Below, in pieces: positions 39,366-47,798 of a stretch of 64,000 nt of DNA (within the stretch, counting starts at the first letter, position 1; each line of letters begins with the position of its first letter). The notes under the pieces are model-generated. The model was given only the letters and a program-made list of their open reading frames with translations, was not told where the DNA came from and ran no database searches. The stretch lies in the NCBI RefSeq assembly GCF_034427455.1, contig NZ_JAXQNN010000002.1, positions 434,001-498,000 on the forward strand, given 5' to 3'. The stretch is from Jeotgalibacillus haloalkalitolerans (lineage in GTDB: Bacteria > Bacillota > Bacilli > Bacillales > Jeotgalibacillaceae). A program made the position numbers and the translations under genes.

Positions 39366-40327
39366 TGGCTTATTGCATCTGCGATTTGTTTTCCGTGAAA
39401 CCTGCCATTTTCGATAAAAATCTCATTTGCATTATTTCCGGCTGCAATTACTCCTGCAATATAAATTCCTTCCACATTTGTCTCCATTGTTTCAGGGTTA
39501 AAGAGCGGACGGCCTGTATCATAATCTATATCAACGCCCATTGCTTCAATAAAAGAGTGGTCTGGGTGATAGCCGATCATCGCAAAGACAATATCGTTTT
39601 TAATCGATATGTCTTGGAAGCCGTCTGTATAGATCAGCTCCTGATGAGTAATTTCTTTTATTTCCGCATTAAATATCATGTTAATGGAACCATTCTTAAC
39701 TAATGCTTCAAATTCCGGCAGAATCCATGGCTTAATGCTCTGTGAATACTCACTGCCTCTGTACAGCACTGTTACTCTGGCCCCTGCCTTTTGGAGTTCA
39801 ATTGCAGCGTCAACCGCTGAATTCTTCCCGCCAATCACTGCCACATCCAGATCAAAGTAAGGATGCGCCTCTTTGAAATAGTGATGGACTTTATCCAGAT
39901 CCGCTCCGGGGCAGGTCAGCTTATTCGGATGATCATAATAACCCGTTGCGACAATTACTTGTTCTGTGGAATAAAGCTCTTTATCTGTCTGGATTAAAAA
40001 TAAATCATCCTGCTTTGTGACATTTTCCACTTTTTCAAAGCGGTTAATTCTTAACTGATGTCTTGATGCTACTTCTCTATAATAGACTAAAGCCTGATTC
40101 CTTTTGGGTTTATGCTGTTCAATGATAAAAGGGACATTCCCTATTTCAAGCTTTTCACTGGACGAAAAAAAAGTCTGATGTGTCGGATAGTGATAAATGG
40201 CGTTTACAATATTCCCTTTTTCAATGATTAACGGATTGATTCCTTTATTTTTAAGCTCTATCGCAGCCGAGAGACCACACGGACCTCCGCCAATGACGAT
40301 TACCTCTTCATTCTTCACTCTATTCAC
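39353..40327 (-). CDS. ypdA: Bacillithiol disulfide reductase YpdA
   Basis: NADPH-dependent flavoprotein of the thioredoxin-reductase fold that recycles bacillithiol disulfide with bacilliredoxins. FAD motif GGGPCGLSAA at 13-22 with the conserved Cys of this family, NADPH motif VIGGKNSAVDAA, and C-terminal GIYIAGVIAAGNNANEIF. 324 residues. Links to bshA and bshB1 at the left end of the window. Confidence 0.95.
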   Translation of the reverse strand: MNRVKNEEVIVIGGGPCGLSAAIELKNKGINPLIIEKGNIVNAIYHYPTHQTFFSSSEKLEIGNVPFIIEQHKPKRNQALVYYREVASRHQLRINRFEKVENVTKQDDLFLIQTDKELYSTEQVIVATGYYDHPNKLTCPGADLDKVHHYFKEAHPYFDLDVAVIGGKNSAVDAAIELQKAGARVTVLYRGSEYSQSIKPWILPEFEALVKNGSINMIFNAEIKEITHQELIYTDGFQDISIKNDIVFAMIGYHPDHSFIEAMGVDIDYDTGRPLFNPETMETNVEGIYIAGVIAAGNNANEIFIENGRFHGKQIADAISQKGS

Positions 40328-40360
40328 TCCTCGATACTAACCGGCCTTTCCGGTTATTTA

Positions 40361-40393
40361 AAAAACTCCTATTTTATCATAATAGGAGTTTTT
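40361..40393 (-). terminator. Terminator after the CarH-like gene
   Basis: AAAAACTCCTATT and AATAGGAGTTTTT stem, seven-base loop, 15 bases past the stop. A smaller hairpin AACCGG-CCTTT-CCGGTT (40340-40356) lies beside it. Confidence 0.88.
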
Positions 40394-40407
40394 ACGGTCC
40401 GATACAA

Positions 40408-41319
40408 TTAATTTGCCGACATATTCAGTGATTTACTGATCCAGTCCTCCCAGTCCTCTTTGTTAAGACCGACCAGATTTTTTTCGAACCCTTTTCTTTC
40501 CTCTTCGCTCATCATATTTACAGCATGCCCGCCTAATCCGATTGCCAGATCCTTGTATTCTGCCTGAAGTTCTTTAATCAGATCTTTGGCTCTTGATAAA
40601 TTCGCTTTCAAGGTGCATGACATAAACAGGAATTTAGGTTCAACAGTATCAAGTACTGTTTGAATATCCCCTTCTTTAATACTTGAACCGAGGTAGATGA
40701 CATTAAAGCCTTTCCTGCGGATATAGAGCGTAAATATTAATAATCCCAGCTCATGCCACTCTCCCGGCGAACAGACAGCAACCACTTTTGGCAGGAAATT
40801 ATTCTGCGGGAATGAATGCATTAAAATCCCGATCCTTGATCTTAAAATAGATGTTGCAAAATGCTCGTGAGCGGTGGTGATCCTTCCTTCTTCCCAAAGG
40901 AGACCGATCTTGATTAATATACTACCCAGAATATCAACCAGCACTTTATCTACTGTGTACAATGAAAAGGCTTCATTAATCAGATCATGCGCTTTGCTCT
41001 CATCAAATTTCATTAATGCGTTGAGTAAGTCTTCTCTTAATACCGTCAGCTGATTTTCATTTTGATCACCTGATACGAACTGTTCATGTTCCTGTTCAGA
41101 GAGTGCGACAGCCTGACTAATCGTAAAACCAGCGTTTACCTTTGATACCAGCCATTTCAGTTTTCTGATATGTTCGTCTGTATATAGCCTGTGTCCCGAC
41201 TCATTGCGGACAGGAGCAATCATCTGGTACCGTCTTTCCCAGGCTCTGAGCGTACCAGGTTGTATACCAAGCATATGAGACACAGCTTTTATATTATATT
41301 TTCCTTCATCAGCTTTCAT
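40408..41319 (-). CDS. MerR-type regulator with cobalamin-binding domain, CarH/LitR-like
   Basis: 303 residues. N-terminal MerR winged helix (YNIKAVSHMLGIQPGTLRAW, GHRLYTDEHIRKL); a helical middle part carrying W-x9-EH (from WEEGRITTAHEH); then a Rossmann cobalamin-binding domain with the His-ligand motif EWHELG (E-x-H-x2-G) and GLGGHAV. W-x9-EH is the cap that holds adenosylcobalamin in CarH-type photoreceptors, which let go of DNA when light breaks the Co-C bond. A light-responsive repressor is therefore inferred. ATG 41319 follows CAGGAGG. No carotenoid or photolyase gene is nearby. Confidence 0.85.
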   Translation of the reverse strand: MKADEGKYNIKAVSHMLGIQPGTLRAWERRYQMIAPVRNESGHRLYTDEHIRKLKWLVSKVNAGFTISQAVALSEQEHEQFVSGDQNENQLTVLREDLLNALMKFDESKAHDLINEAFSLYTVDKVLVDILGSILIKIGLLWEEGRITTAHEHFATSILRSRIGILMHSFPQNNFLPKVVAVCSPGEWHELGLLIFTLYIRRKGFNVIYLGSSIKEGDIQTVLDTVEPKFLFMSCTLKANLSRAKDLIKELQAEYKDLAIGLGGHAVNMMSEEERKGFEKNLVGLNKEDWEDWISKSLNMSAN

Positions 41320-41366
41320 GGCCAACCTCCTGCTTCAGACTGTTTGATACCTAATTATATATTCAT

Positions 41367-41391
41367 TATACAAAGATGTAAAATTTGTATA
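41367..41391. promoter_or_regulatory. Inverted repeat upstream of the CarH-like gene (probable operator)
   Basis: TATACAAA-N9-TTTGTATA, perfect 8-base arms, 48-72 bases before the start codon. Read toward the gene, its second arm runs into TATAAT, a likely -10; a good -35 is missing. Autoregulation by the adjacent regulator is inferred. Confidence 0.6.
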
Positions 41392-41408
41392 GGTTTTTTA
41401 TAACAGTC

Positions 41409-42161
41409 TTAACAGATGTGGATCAGATGAACCTCAGATTTTGCACCTAGCCGCATAGGCAGAAGCGTTGTCCCGTATCCATTACTGATTAGCTGTGTGT
41501 AGTGATGATGCTTGATGACCCTTCCTTTTTCATAGGGCCCGAAACCAAAAATTCTGATTTGTCCTCCATGAGTGTGGCCGCATAATATCAGCTTTGTCTG
41601 ATTCTGATAAGGCGTATGCATTAATTTACCGGTTACTCTCGGATCGTGACTTAAAAGGATTACCTCTTCATGTTCAATGCCGCTGAAGGTTTTATCAAGA
41701 TCATCTTTGAGATAATTAATATCTCCAATTCCTGCTAAAACAATGTGATTATGATTTTCTAATACGGCTGAGTCATTTTCCAGAATCCTGATGCCTTCGT
41801 TTTTCAGAATAGAGATTAGTTGTTCTTTATCAATTTCTTCGTCGTTATTACCGAATACAAAGTATGCTTCTCCTGCGTTGGAAAGAAGTGCTGCATTTCG
41901 CTTTACCCTCTCAAATGGCACCCCTTTTTCAGTAATATCCCCGCCGATCAGCACCAGATCAACTTCCGGTAATGAGGAAAACCAGCCAGCATTTATTTTC
42001 CTGCGGTGGATATCAGATATGAATAAAATTTTTAATGGGTTATACATGGGCGTCTCTCTTAATTTTATTTCATGTGTGACCAGGTTGTTCTCAAATGCCC
42101 TTTTGATCATATACAAAACCATCGAGATACAGAAAACAATTCCTGCATATAAATACTTCAT
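41409..42161 (-). CDS. ypbG: Membrane-anchored metallophosphoesterase (YpbG/YkuE type)
   Basis: N-terminal transmembrane anchor (LYAGIVFCISMVLYMI), then a calcineurin-like phosphoesterase: ISDIHRR (D-x-H), IGGDITEKG, FGNNDEE (GNxD/E), LLSHDPR, and CGHTHGGQI, which together give two-metal coordination. 250 residues. Substrate unknown; related enzymes cut UDP-diacylglucosamine or cyclic nucleotides. The symbol is by position near ypbE-ypbD. Confidence 0.8.
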   Translation of the reverse strand: MKYLYAGIVFCISMVLYMIKRAFENNLVTHEIKLRETPMYNPLKILFISDIHRRKINAGWFSSLPEVDLVLIGGDITEKGVPFERVKRNAALLSNAGEAYFVFGNNDEEIDKEQLISILKNEGIRILENDSAVLENHNHIVLAGIGDINYLKDDLDKTFSGIEHEEVILLSHDPRVTGKLMHTPYQNQTKLILCGHTHGGQIRIFGFGPYEKGRVIKHHHYTQLISNGYGTTLLPMRLGAKSEVHLIHIC

Positions 42162-42240
42162 TTTTTCCTCCTGTATTGCGGAACTTATCGCATTTCACAA
42201 AAACCATTATATATGAATCACTTATGGGTTCCGAGCTTCC

Positions 42241-42700
42241 ACTCATTTTCGGGGTGAATGAACCCGATCACGCTTTTACAGCATTCAACGCTGTGAACAC
42301 TGCATTCAACCCGGGCGTATCGCTGCGCCGTTCTGCTTACCAGCTACCCCGATTGAATACAAACTGCATTCAAGTTCCCCACACCCTTAATGCCCTTAGG
42401 TCACAGGCTTTTAGTTTCTTAAATGCATCAAGCGGGGCTGGTGCAGCATTCATTTTCGGGGTGAATGCACCCGATCACGCTTTCACAGCATTCAACACCG
42501 TGAACACTGCACTCAACCCGGGCGTATCGCTACGCCGATTCACTCTCCACCTTCCCCGACCGAAACCTCACTGCCTTCAACCTCCACTCACCCTTCATCC
42601 CCTCAGGTAGCATGCTTTTAATTTTCTCAAAGGCTTCAAGCGGTGATGGTCTTCACTCATTTCCGGAGAGACTGCACCCGAGTTCCCACGCCATTCCCGT
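42241..42700. repeat. 207-bp tandem repeat, two full copies and part of a third
   Basis: Copy 1 begins ACTCATTTTCGGGGTGAATG at 42241, copy 2 ATTCATTTTCGGGGTGAATG at 42448, and a weaker third ACTCATTTCCGGAGAGACTG at 42655; the spacing is exactly 207 both times. The first ~95 bases of copies 1 and 2 differ at about ten positions, and the rest is more diverged but in register (for example ATCAAGCGGGGCTGGT against TTCAAGCGGTGATGGT). Each has GGCGTATCGCTACGCC-like hairpins near position 74-90 of the unit. Confidence 0.85.
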
Positions 42701-42776
42701 AAAACTTAACGCTTCTTTTTATTTTTTTCAAATTCACTTATTGGCTGTGATTATATTGATCTTAAACTAAAAAATA

Positions 42777-42810
42777 AAATCATTTCCCCTTAGACAGGAG
42801 AAATGATTTT
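42777..42810 (-). terminator. Terminator after the CBS-domain gene
   Basis: AAAATCATTTC and GAAATGATTTT stem of 11 bp, 12-base loop, followed leftward by a T-rich run. Confidence 0.8.
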
Positions 42811-42813
42811 ATG

Positions 42814-43446
42814 TCAATCTTCTTTAATATCAAGAATTCTGAATCCGGATTTCTCTAGTTTCTTCAAGAACTTATCCAGGTTGTCTTTCTTTTCTATCTT
42901 AAGAACGATTCTTCTGACCAGTTTATCCGTTTCGTCGAATGTCACAAGTGAGATAACAGATTCGTGGAACTGCTGAATGATCTCAGCGAGTCTTGAAATT
43001 CTTCCTTCTGTTTCAACTGATGTAAACGCAATGCGAACACCTTCTTTATGCATACCGAATGCGCTTTTGAACTGGTTAAACACGTCATACCTTGTGACGA
43101 TCCCCTTAAACCGTCTCTCTGCATCAACGACTGACATCAGAGGAAAATCATTCAGCTGGTATAACGTCGTTTCAAAGATTTCATCACCCTGTAAAAAGTT
43201 ATCCTGATGAGTGAGGATATCTCCTGCTTTTTTAGATGCGTAAAACGCTTCTTTAGACAGTCCGGATTTAAAGAAATCCTGATAAATATGATACCTTGTT
43301 GTTACGCCTTCATATGTATCACCATTTAGAACTGGCAGCGCATCCACTTCTTTTTCCTCCAGCAGGTTGATTACTTGCTCAATCGACTCATCTGATTGAA
43401 CTGTATAGCATTTTGCCGCTGGTACCATTGCACTTTTTACGAACAT
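42814..43446 (-). CDS. CBS-domain pair protein with C-terminal ACT-like domain
   Basis: 210 residues: CBS 1 (about 4-60, VKSAMVPAAKCYTVQSDESI), CBS 2 (about 73-130, AGDILTHQDNFLQGDEIFET), then an ACT-like segment (GVRIAFTSVETEGRISRLAE onward). This order resembles AcuB-like proteins and suggests binding of an adenine nucleotide plus an amino acid. No enzyme domain, so a regulator. ATG 43446 is eight bases after GGGG; GTG 43455 is the alternative. I do not recognise a named orthologue. Confidence 0.75.
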   Translation of the reverse strand: MFVKSAMVPAAKCYTVQSDESIEQVINLLEEKEVDALPVLNGDTYEGVTTRYHIYQDFFKSGLSKEAFYASKKAGDILTHQDNFLQGDEIFETTLYQLNDFPLMSVVDAERRFKGIVTRYDVFNQFKSAFGMHKEGVRIAFTSVETEGRISRLAEIIQQFHESVISLVTFDETDKLVRRIVLKIEKKDNLDKFLKKLEKSGFRILDIKED

Positions 43447-43527
43447 TTCATTCACCCCAATTGATTAATAACAGCAAGGCTGTTTGTTTAATCATTCTAT
43501 AAAGAACAACTAAAACCCTTTATCCAT

Positions 43528-44205
43528 TTATGGAAGCTGTAAAACCTGACCGACATAAATCTCATTGTCCCCGAGGTTATTTAACTGCCTAAGCTGCTCT
43601 ACGCCGTCAGGTCCAAGGCCATAGTTGACTGAGATTCTGTATAACGTCTCACTTGCCTGAACAGTATGTGTTGAGCCGGATGACTGCTCTGTTTCTATTT
43701 CTTCCTGAACTTCCTCTTCTTCTACGGGCTGTTCAACTGGTTCCTCTACCGGTTGTTCCTCAGGAGTATCAGCCGGTTCTGCCGGTTCCTCCTGAACTTC
43801 TTCAGCAGGCTCCTCAGCAGCACTTACTTCTTCTTCAGCTTCTTCATCATTTGAGACACCTGCAAGTACAGGCTCCGCCTTATCGCTCAGCGCTGTTTCT
43901 CTATTTTTTTCAATCTGAAATTCATTCGAGTTTTCAAGTGTGGCATTTGTAAGTCCGGAATCATTGTTCGAGAAGAAAAAGATAGATACCAACACCACTG
44001 TTAAAGGCAGCAACACAAATGATGCCAGTAAAAGTCCGATTAATGGAAATGGTTTTTTGCTGGATTTCTTTTCCTCTCTTTTCTTTCCATGCAGTTCCAG
44101 TCTCGATGTTGCTTCTTCCTGATTCGCTTGACTGTCTGCTGTTTTAGCAGCCAATAATTCTTTCCGGTCTTTTTCAGCCCGGTCTCTGTAAGGATCTCTT
44201 TTCAT
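43528..44205 (-). CDS. ypbE: LysM-domain membrane protein YpbE
   Basis: 225 residues: basic cytoplasmic start, one membrane span (about 50-72, FPLIGLLLASFVLLPLTVVL), a long Glu/Pro-rich extracytoplasmic linker (about 110-170), and a C-terminal LysM domain (HTVQASETLYRISVNYGLG) that binds peptidoglycan. Matches B. subtilis YpbE in position (after ypbD) and layout. Function unknown. Confidence 0.85.
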   Translation of the reverse strand: MKRDPYRDRAEKDRKELLAAKTADSQANQEEATSRLELHGKKREEKKSSKKPFPLIGLLLASFVLLPLTVVLVSIFFFSNNDSGLTNATLENSNEFQIEKNRETALSDKAEPVLAGVSNDEEAEEEVSAAEEPAEEVQEEPAEPADTPEEQPVEEPVEQPVEEEEVQEEIETEQSSGSTHTVQASETLYRISVNYGLGPDGVEQLRQLNNLGDNEIYVGQVLQLP

Positions 44206-44206
44206 A

Positions 44207-44773
44207 TTAAACCCCTTCTTTATTGGAATAATGAATATAAATACCTAATATATAGTCTATTATAAAGTGAATTATGAAAACTGACCATAGACTTTCGGTA
44301 TATTCATACACATATCCCAAAAGAAAACTTAAAATAGTAACATTTATCAGCAAATAAATGTTTTTCAAGTATCTGACATGTACTGCGATAAAAATCAGAC
44401 TGGCGGGAATGAAACCGATCTGTGTTTGTATAACACCCCGGAATAAAAGTTCTTCACTGAACGCAATCAGCAGGGTGATCAAAAGAATCTGCTGTGGCTT
44501 TAAACACTGAAAAAGCTGCTGATTGATACCGCCATCATCAAAAGCTTTTTCCGGCAGCAGCTTCATCAGGATCAGATCAGCTGCCACACACGCTAACCCT
44601 GCAGCCAGGCCAATGATGACGACCGTAAAGTTAATCGAAAACAGCGAAAAGAACTGCTCAGGACTATCAAACAGAAGTATCGCAAGCACTGCTGCGACTG
44701 ATAAAATCAGCAGCTGTGTATAAATGACAGCACGTTTTAAAACATGGCAGGGATAAATCACGTTACTGGACAT
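44207..44773 (-). CDS. ypbD: CPBP (CAAX-like) intramembrane protease YpbD
   Basis: Six-helix membrane protein of 188 residues. The CPBP/Abi motif EELLFRG is near residue 107, with a conserved His in FIAVHV and FIIHFIIDY. Substrate unknown. Start overlaps the recS end; ends two bases before ypbE, giving a ypbB-recS-ypbD-ypbE run as in B. subtilis. Confidence 0.88.
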   Translation of the reverse strand: MSSNVIYPCHVLKRAVIYTQLLILSVAAVLAILLFDSPEQFFSLFSINFTVVIIGLAAGLACVAADLILMKLLPEKAFDDGGINQQLFQCLKPQQILLITLLIAFSEELLFRGVIQTQIGFIPASLIFIAVHVRYLKNIYLLINVTILSFLLGYVYEYTESLWSVFIIHFIIDYILGIYIHYSNKEGV

Positions 44774-46211
44774 CAGTACCCCCGTTTAACAGCAGACTTA
44801 ACTTTTCTTTCCAGTGGTACTGTATAAATTCTTTCGTTTCATTTTGATGCCGGATATTTTCCAGCCCGCATCTATCACAACACTGATTTTGTTCGTACAT
44901 CAGTTTTTCATCGAAAAAGCTGAGTAATTTTTCCCGTCTGCAGCCCTCGGTTTCAATAAAGCTTTTCATATCCAGTACTTTTCTGCGCTTACTGACTACT
45001 CTTTCCTCGAGAATGCGCTCAACTTCCTCTGCCCACCCCGCACTTCTTATATGTTCTGCATAATAGCCCAGCACTCTTAATTGAGTATCAGACAGCATCA
45101 GGTCCTGTTGAATCAAATCAAGAGATTTACCTGTTCTGAATGATGAATAAAATCCTTCAATCTGGGAGAGATCCGGTTTTTCGAGTTCAGAAAGCTGCAG
45201 CGGTATGGCAACATCATTTTCACTGTACAGCAGGATTGAATGTGCCTGATCACCGTCCCTTCCAGCCCTTCCGATTTCCTGTAGAAAGTTCTCGATTGAA
45301 GAAGGCATATGAAAGTGAATGACCGTCCTGATATTTTCTTTATTAATCCCCATGCCAAAAGCATTTGTTGCAAAGATCCAGTCCAGTTGACCTGTGATAA
45401 ATTGCTGTTGGATCAGTATCCTCTGGTCTGTTTCTACATCTCCGTGATAAACTGCGGATCGGATTCCTATCTCCCCGGCTTTCGCCTGAAGCTCTTCAGC
45501 TTTCTTTTTACTGGAAAAAAACACAATCCCCGGTGCCTTTTGAGAAGAGATTTCCTGCAGCAGTCTGCTTTCCTTTTCATCCATACTTGAAAGTTTAATA
45601 ACTTCAAGTGCAATATTGGGACGGTTGACTGAAAATACCCATTCTTTCCATTCATTTAACCCCAGTTTATCAGCAATATCTCGTCTGATTTCTTCAGTAG
45701 CAGTGGCCGTCAGTGCAAGGGTGCATGGATTTCCCAGTGCCTGTCTGAATGCATCGAGTTTTAAATAATCCGGTCTAAAGTCAGGTCCCCACTGGGATAT
45801 GCAGTGTGCTTCATCCACAACGAGCAGTCCGACGCCAATTTCCTTCAGTTTCTTAAGCACTTCATGTGAAGTCAGCATCTCAGGTGATAAAAAGATAAAC
45901 CTGAAAGCTTCAAGGCTTTGAATTAAGTATTTCTTTTCGCTGAACGACAAAAATGAATTGATGGCTGCTGCTCTTTTCTCTCCTCTCAGCTTGATCTGGT
46001 CCACCTGGTCCTGCATCAGCGACAGCAAAGGAGATATGATTAACACCCTTTCATTGTTTACATAAGAAGGATATTGATAACAAAGGCTTTTTCCGGTTCC
46101 GGTTGGCAGCATAGCAATGGTGTCCTGTTTATTCAGGACGGTCTGAATGATTTCTTTCTGTCCTGTACGGAATGAGGTATATCCAAATTGTTTTTCAAGT
46201 AACGCTTCCAC
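44763..46211 (-). CDS. recS: RecQ-family DNA helicase RecS
   Basis: SF2 3'-5' helicase. Motif 0 FGYTSFRTGQKEII, Walker A MLPTGTGKSLCYQ, DEAH (VVDEAHCISQWGPDFRPDY), LTATAT, FATNAFGMGINK, and motif VI QEIGRAGRDG; C-terminal Cys cluster CCDRCG is part of the zinc-binding domain. 482 residues, shorter than RecQ: winged-helix and HRDC domains are missing. GTG 46211 lies behind AAAGGGGGGAAC. Its first 79 bases overlap ypbB. Confidence 0.93.
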   Translation of the reverse strand: MEALLEKQFGYTSFRTGQKEIIQTVLNKQDTIAMLPTGTGKSLCYQYPSYVNNERVLIISPLLSLMQDQVDQIKLRGEKRAAAINSFLSFSEKKYLIQSLEAFRFIFLSPEMLTSHEVLKKLKEIGVGLLVVDEAHCISQWGPDFRPDYLKLDAFRQALGNPCTLALTATATEEIRRDIADKLGLNEWKEWVFSVNRPNIALEVIKLSSMDEKESRLLQEISSQKAPGIVFFSSKKKAEELQAKAGEIGIRSAVYHGDVETDQRILIQQQFITGQLDWIFATNAFGMGINKENIRTVIHFHMPSSIENFLQEIGRAGRDGDQAHSILLYSENDVAIPLQLSELEKPDLSQIEGFYSSFRTGKSLDLIQQDLMLSDTQLRVLGYYAEHIRSAGWAEEVERILEERVVSKRRKVLDMKSFIETEGCRREKLLSFFDEKLMYEQNQCCDRCGLENIRHQNETKEFIQYHWKEKLSLLLNGGTDVQ

Positions 46212-47266
46212 ACCTGTTCCCCCCTTTCCGCTTTAGCAAGTACCAGTCTGATTTGAAAGTAGTCGGCTTCCGGCAGCTGATCTTTAATGTATTTTAAACG
46301 GTTACTTTTTCCGTGCAGCTCTTTTATTTTATTGATCAGTGTCTCCGTCACATATGAATCAATAGAAAAATGCTTGTCTAACAAGGCAATTTCAAGTATA
46401 TGATCTTCAATTGTGCTTCTCTTCAAATGTCTGATTGTAGCAATTTGATCGATCGGGACATTTTTAAGAACATATTTATAGGTTTCTTCTGTTGATTTGG
46501 TAAACGGAATTGTTTCAGGTTTGTTCAAATTCATACATTCAGATAACACCGGAAACCGGCTGTGATCATTTTCCACAACACTGAACAAAAAATGCAGAGC
46601 ATTGATAAACCTTGTATAAATCTCATCAGCCCCGCAATTGAATTGATCTGCAAGCTGTCTGTTCGTATAGCCAACCTGCCTGTATCCTGACAACTGCTGA
46701 ACAATGATCTCCGGAGAATCCGGAAAATCATTCATTTCAAGAAGGTCTGTTAATTCGCGGTACAGTTCACCGGTAAAGTCTTTTAACCGGTGTCTGTTAT
46801 GATTAATCGTATGTTTGACCCATTGCTGAATATGTAAATCACGATTCACCGGAATAAACTGAACATGATGGTGGATCAGGTTTGAAGCCGTCTGAATCAG
46901 TAAGGTTAACCGTCTCCAGAATATGAGTGTAATGTCGTGATATTTCCATCCATTTAGATAAAGTGGGTAGGGGTGTTCCGAGAAAAATTCCGTAAGCTCA
47001 TTTCTTCCTTTACTTGTCAGTCTGTATTTTAAATCCTCGTGCTCTGCTACCAGGCCTTCGCTTGAATAACAGGCAATTCTCTGATCATAATATGACCTTT
47101 TCATTGATCGGTAAAGTTGAAATAAGGGGGAGATCCCATATAGCTGGGCATCCTGTATGGTCTGGGAAGTTTTTTTCCCTTTCAGGAGATGATAGATTGA
47201 GGATTGTGTTCTTTCGCCGTTTACAATATCAAGCCCTGTAAGTACGATTGCATCCAGATAATTCAT
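46133..47266 (-). CDS. ypbB: YpbB, helix-turn-helix (RecQ C-terminal HTH_40-like) protein
   Basis: 377 residues of mostly helical sequence. The piece TKSTEETYKYVLKNVPIDQI followed by AATIRHLKRSTIEDHILEIA-like residues resembles the HTH_40 domain found at the C-terminus of some RecQ helicases. The rest is not recognised. Upstream of and overlapping recS, as in B. subtilis; a helper of RecS is inferred from that arrangement only. Confidence 0.75.
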   Translation of the reverse strand: MNYLDAIVLTGLDIVNGERTQSSIYHLLKGKKTSQTIQDAQLYGISPLFQLYRSMKRSYYDQRIACYSSEGLVAEHEDLKYRLTSKGRNELTEFFSEHPYPLYLNGWKYHDITLIFWRRLTLLIQTASNLIHHHVQFIPVNRDLHIQQWVKHTINHNRHRLKDFTGELYRELTDLLEMNDFPDSPEIIVQQLSGYRQVGYTNRQLADQFNCGADEIYTRFINALHFLFSVVENDHSRFPVLSECMNLNKPETIPFTKSTEETYKYVLKNVPIDQIATIRHLKRSTIEDHILEIALLDKHFSIDSYVTETLINKIKELHGKSNRLKYIKDQLPEADYFQIRLVLAKAERGEQVWKRYLKNNLDIPHSVQDRKKSFRPS

Positions 47267-47376
47267 GCAAATTCTCCTTCATACTAGTGGTAAATCCATA
47301 TTAACACTCAGCCGTCACCATTCAACAGTTTTCTTTCTTTTAAGATGGGTAATATGAAATTAAGTACCCTTCAGTA

Positions 47377-47405
47377 TTGAAAATCAATACACGTACGAGT
47401 AAAAT
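47377..47405 (+). promoter_or_regulatory. Predicted SigA promoter of fer
   Basis: TTGAAA (47377-47382), 17-base spacer, TAAAAT (47400-47405), 54 bases before the fer start. Confidence 0.65.
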
Positions 47406-47407
47406 AA

Positions 47408-47707
<300 letters not shown>

Positions 47708-47765
47708 CGACTCCCGGAGAAAAAGTTCATCTGGATAGAGAGCTGTTTTCTGGCGTAACAAATGT

Positions 47766-47798
47766 AAGAGCCCGGGATATTCCCCGGGCTCTTTTTTT
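47766..47798. terminator. Terminator between fer and rsiX
   Basis: AAGAGCCCGGG and CCCGGGCTCTT stem with a six-base loop, then T7 on the plus strand. Overlaps the rsiX stop. Shares GAGCCCGGG with the aroA terminator. Confidence 0.9.

Larger units (their letters stand above)
42162..42813. other. 652-base gene-free interval holding a tandem repeat
   Basis: Between the metallophosphoesterase and CBS-protein genes. It contains the 207-base tandem repeat (42241-about 42700), which is clearly richer in G+C than the flanks, then an A+T-rich stretch and the CBS-gene terminator. A 144-codon plus-strand frame crosses the repeat but lacks a ribosome site. Confidence 0.7.

Noticed and set aside
42176-42610. 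144-codon plus-strand ORF across the tandem repeat
   Set aside because: No ribosome site, composition like translated repeat DNA (AFTAFNAVNTAFNPGVSLRR twice), and the third copy breaks the frame. I treat it as an effect of the 207-base period.
43653-43952. 99-codon plus-strand ORF, Leu/Pro-rich
   Set aside because: Reads the Glu/Pro-rich linker of ypbE on the other strand; low complexity.
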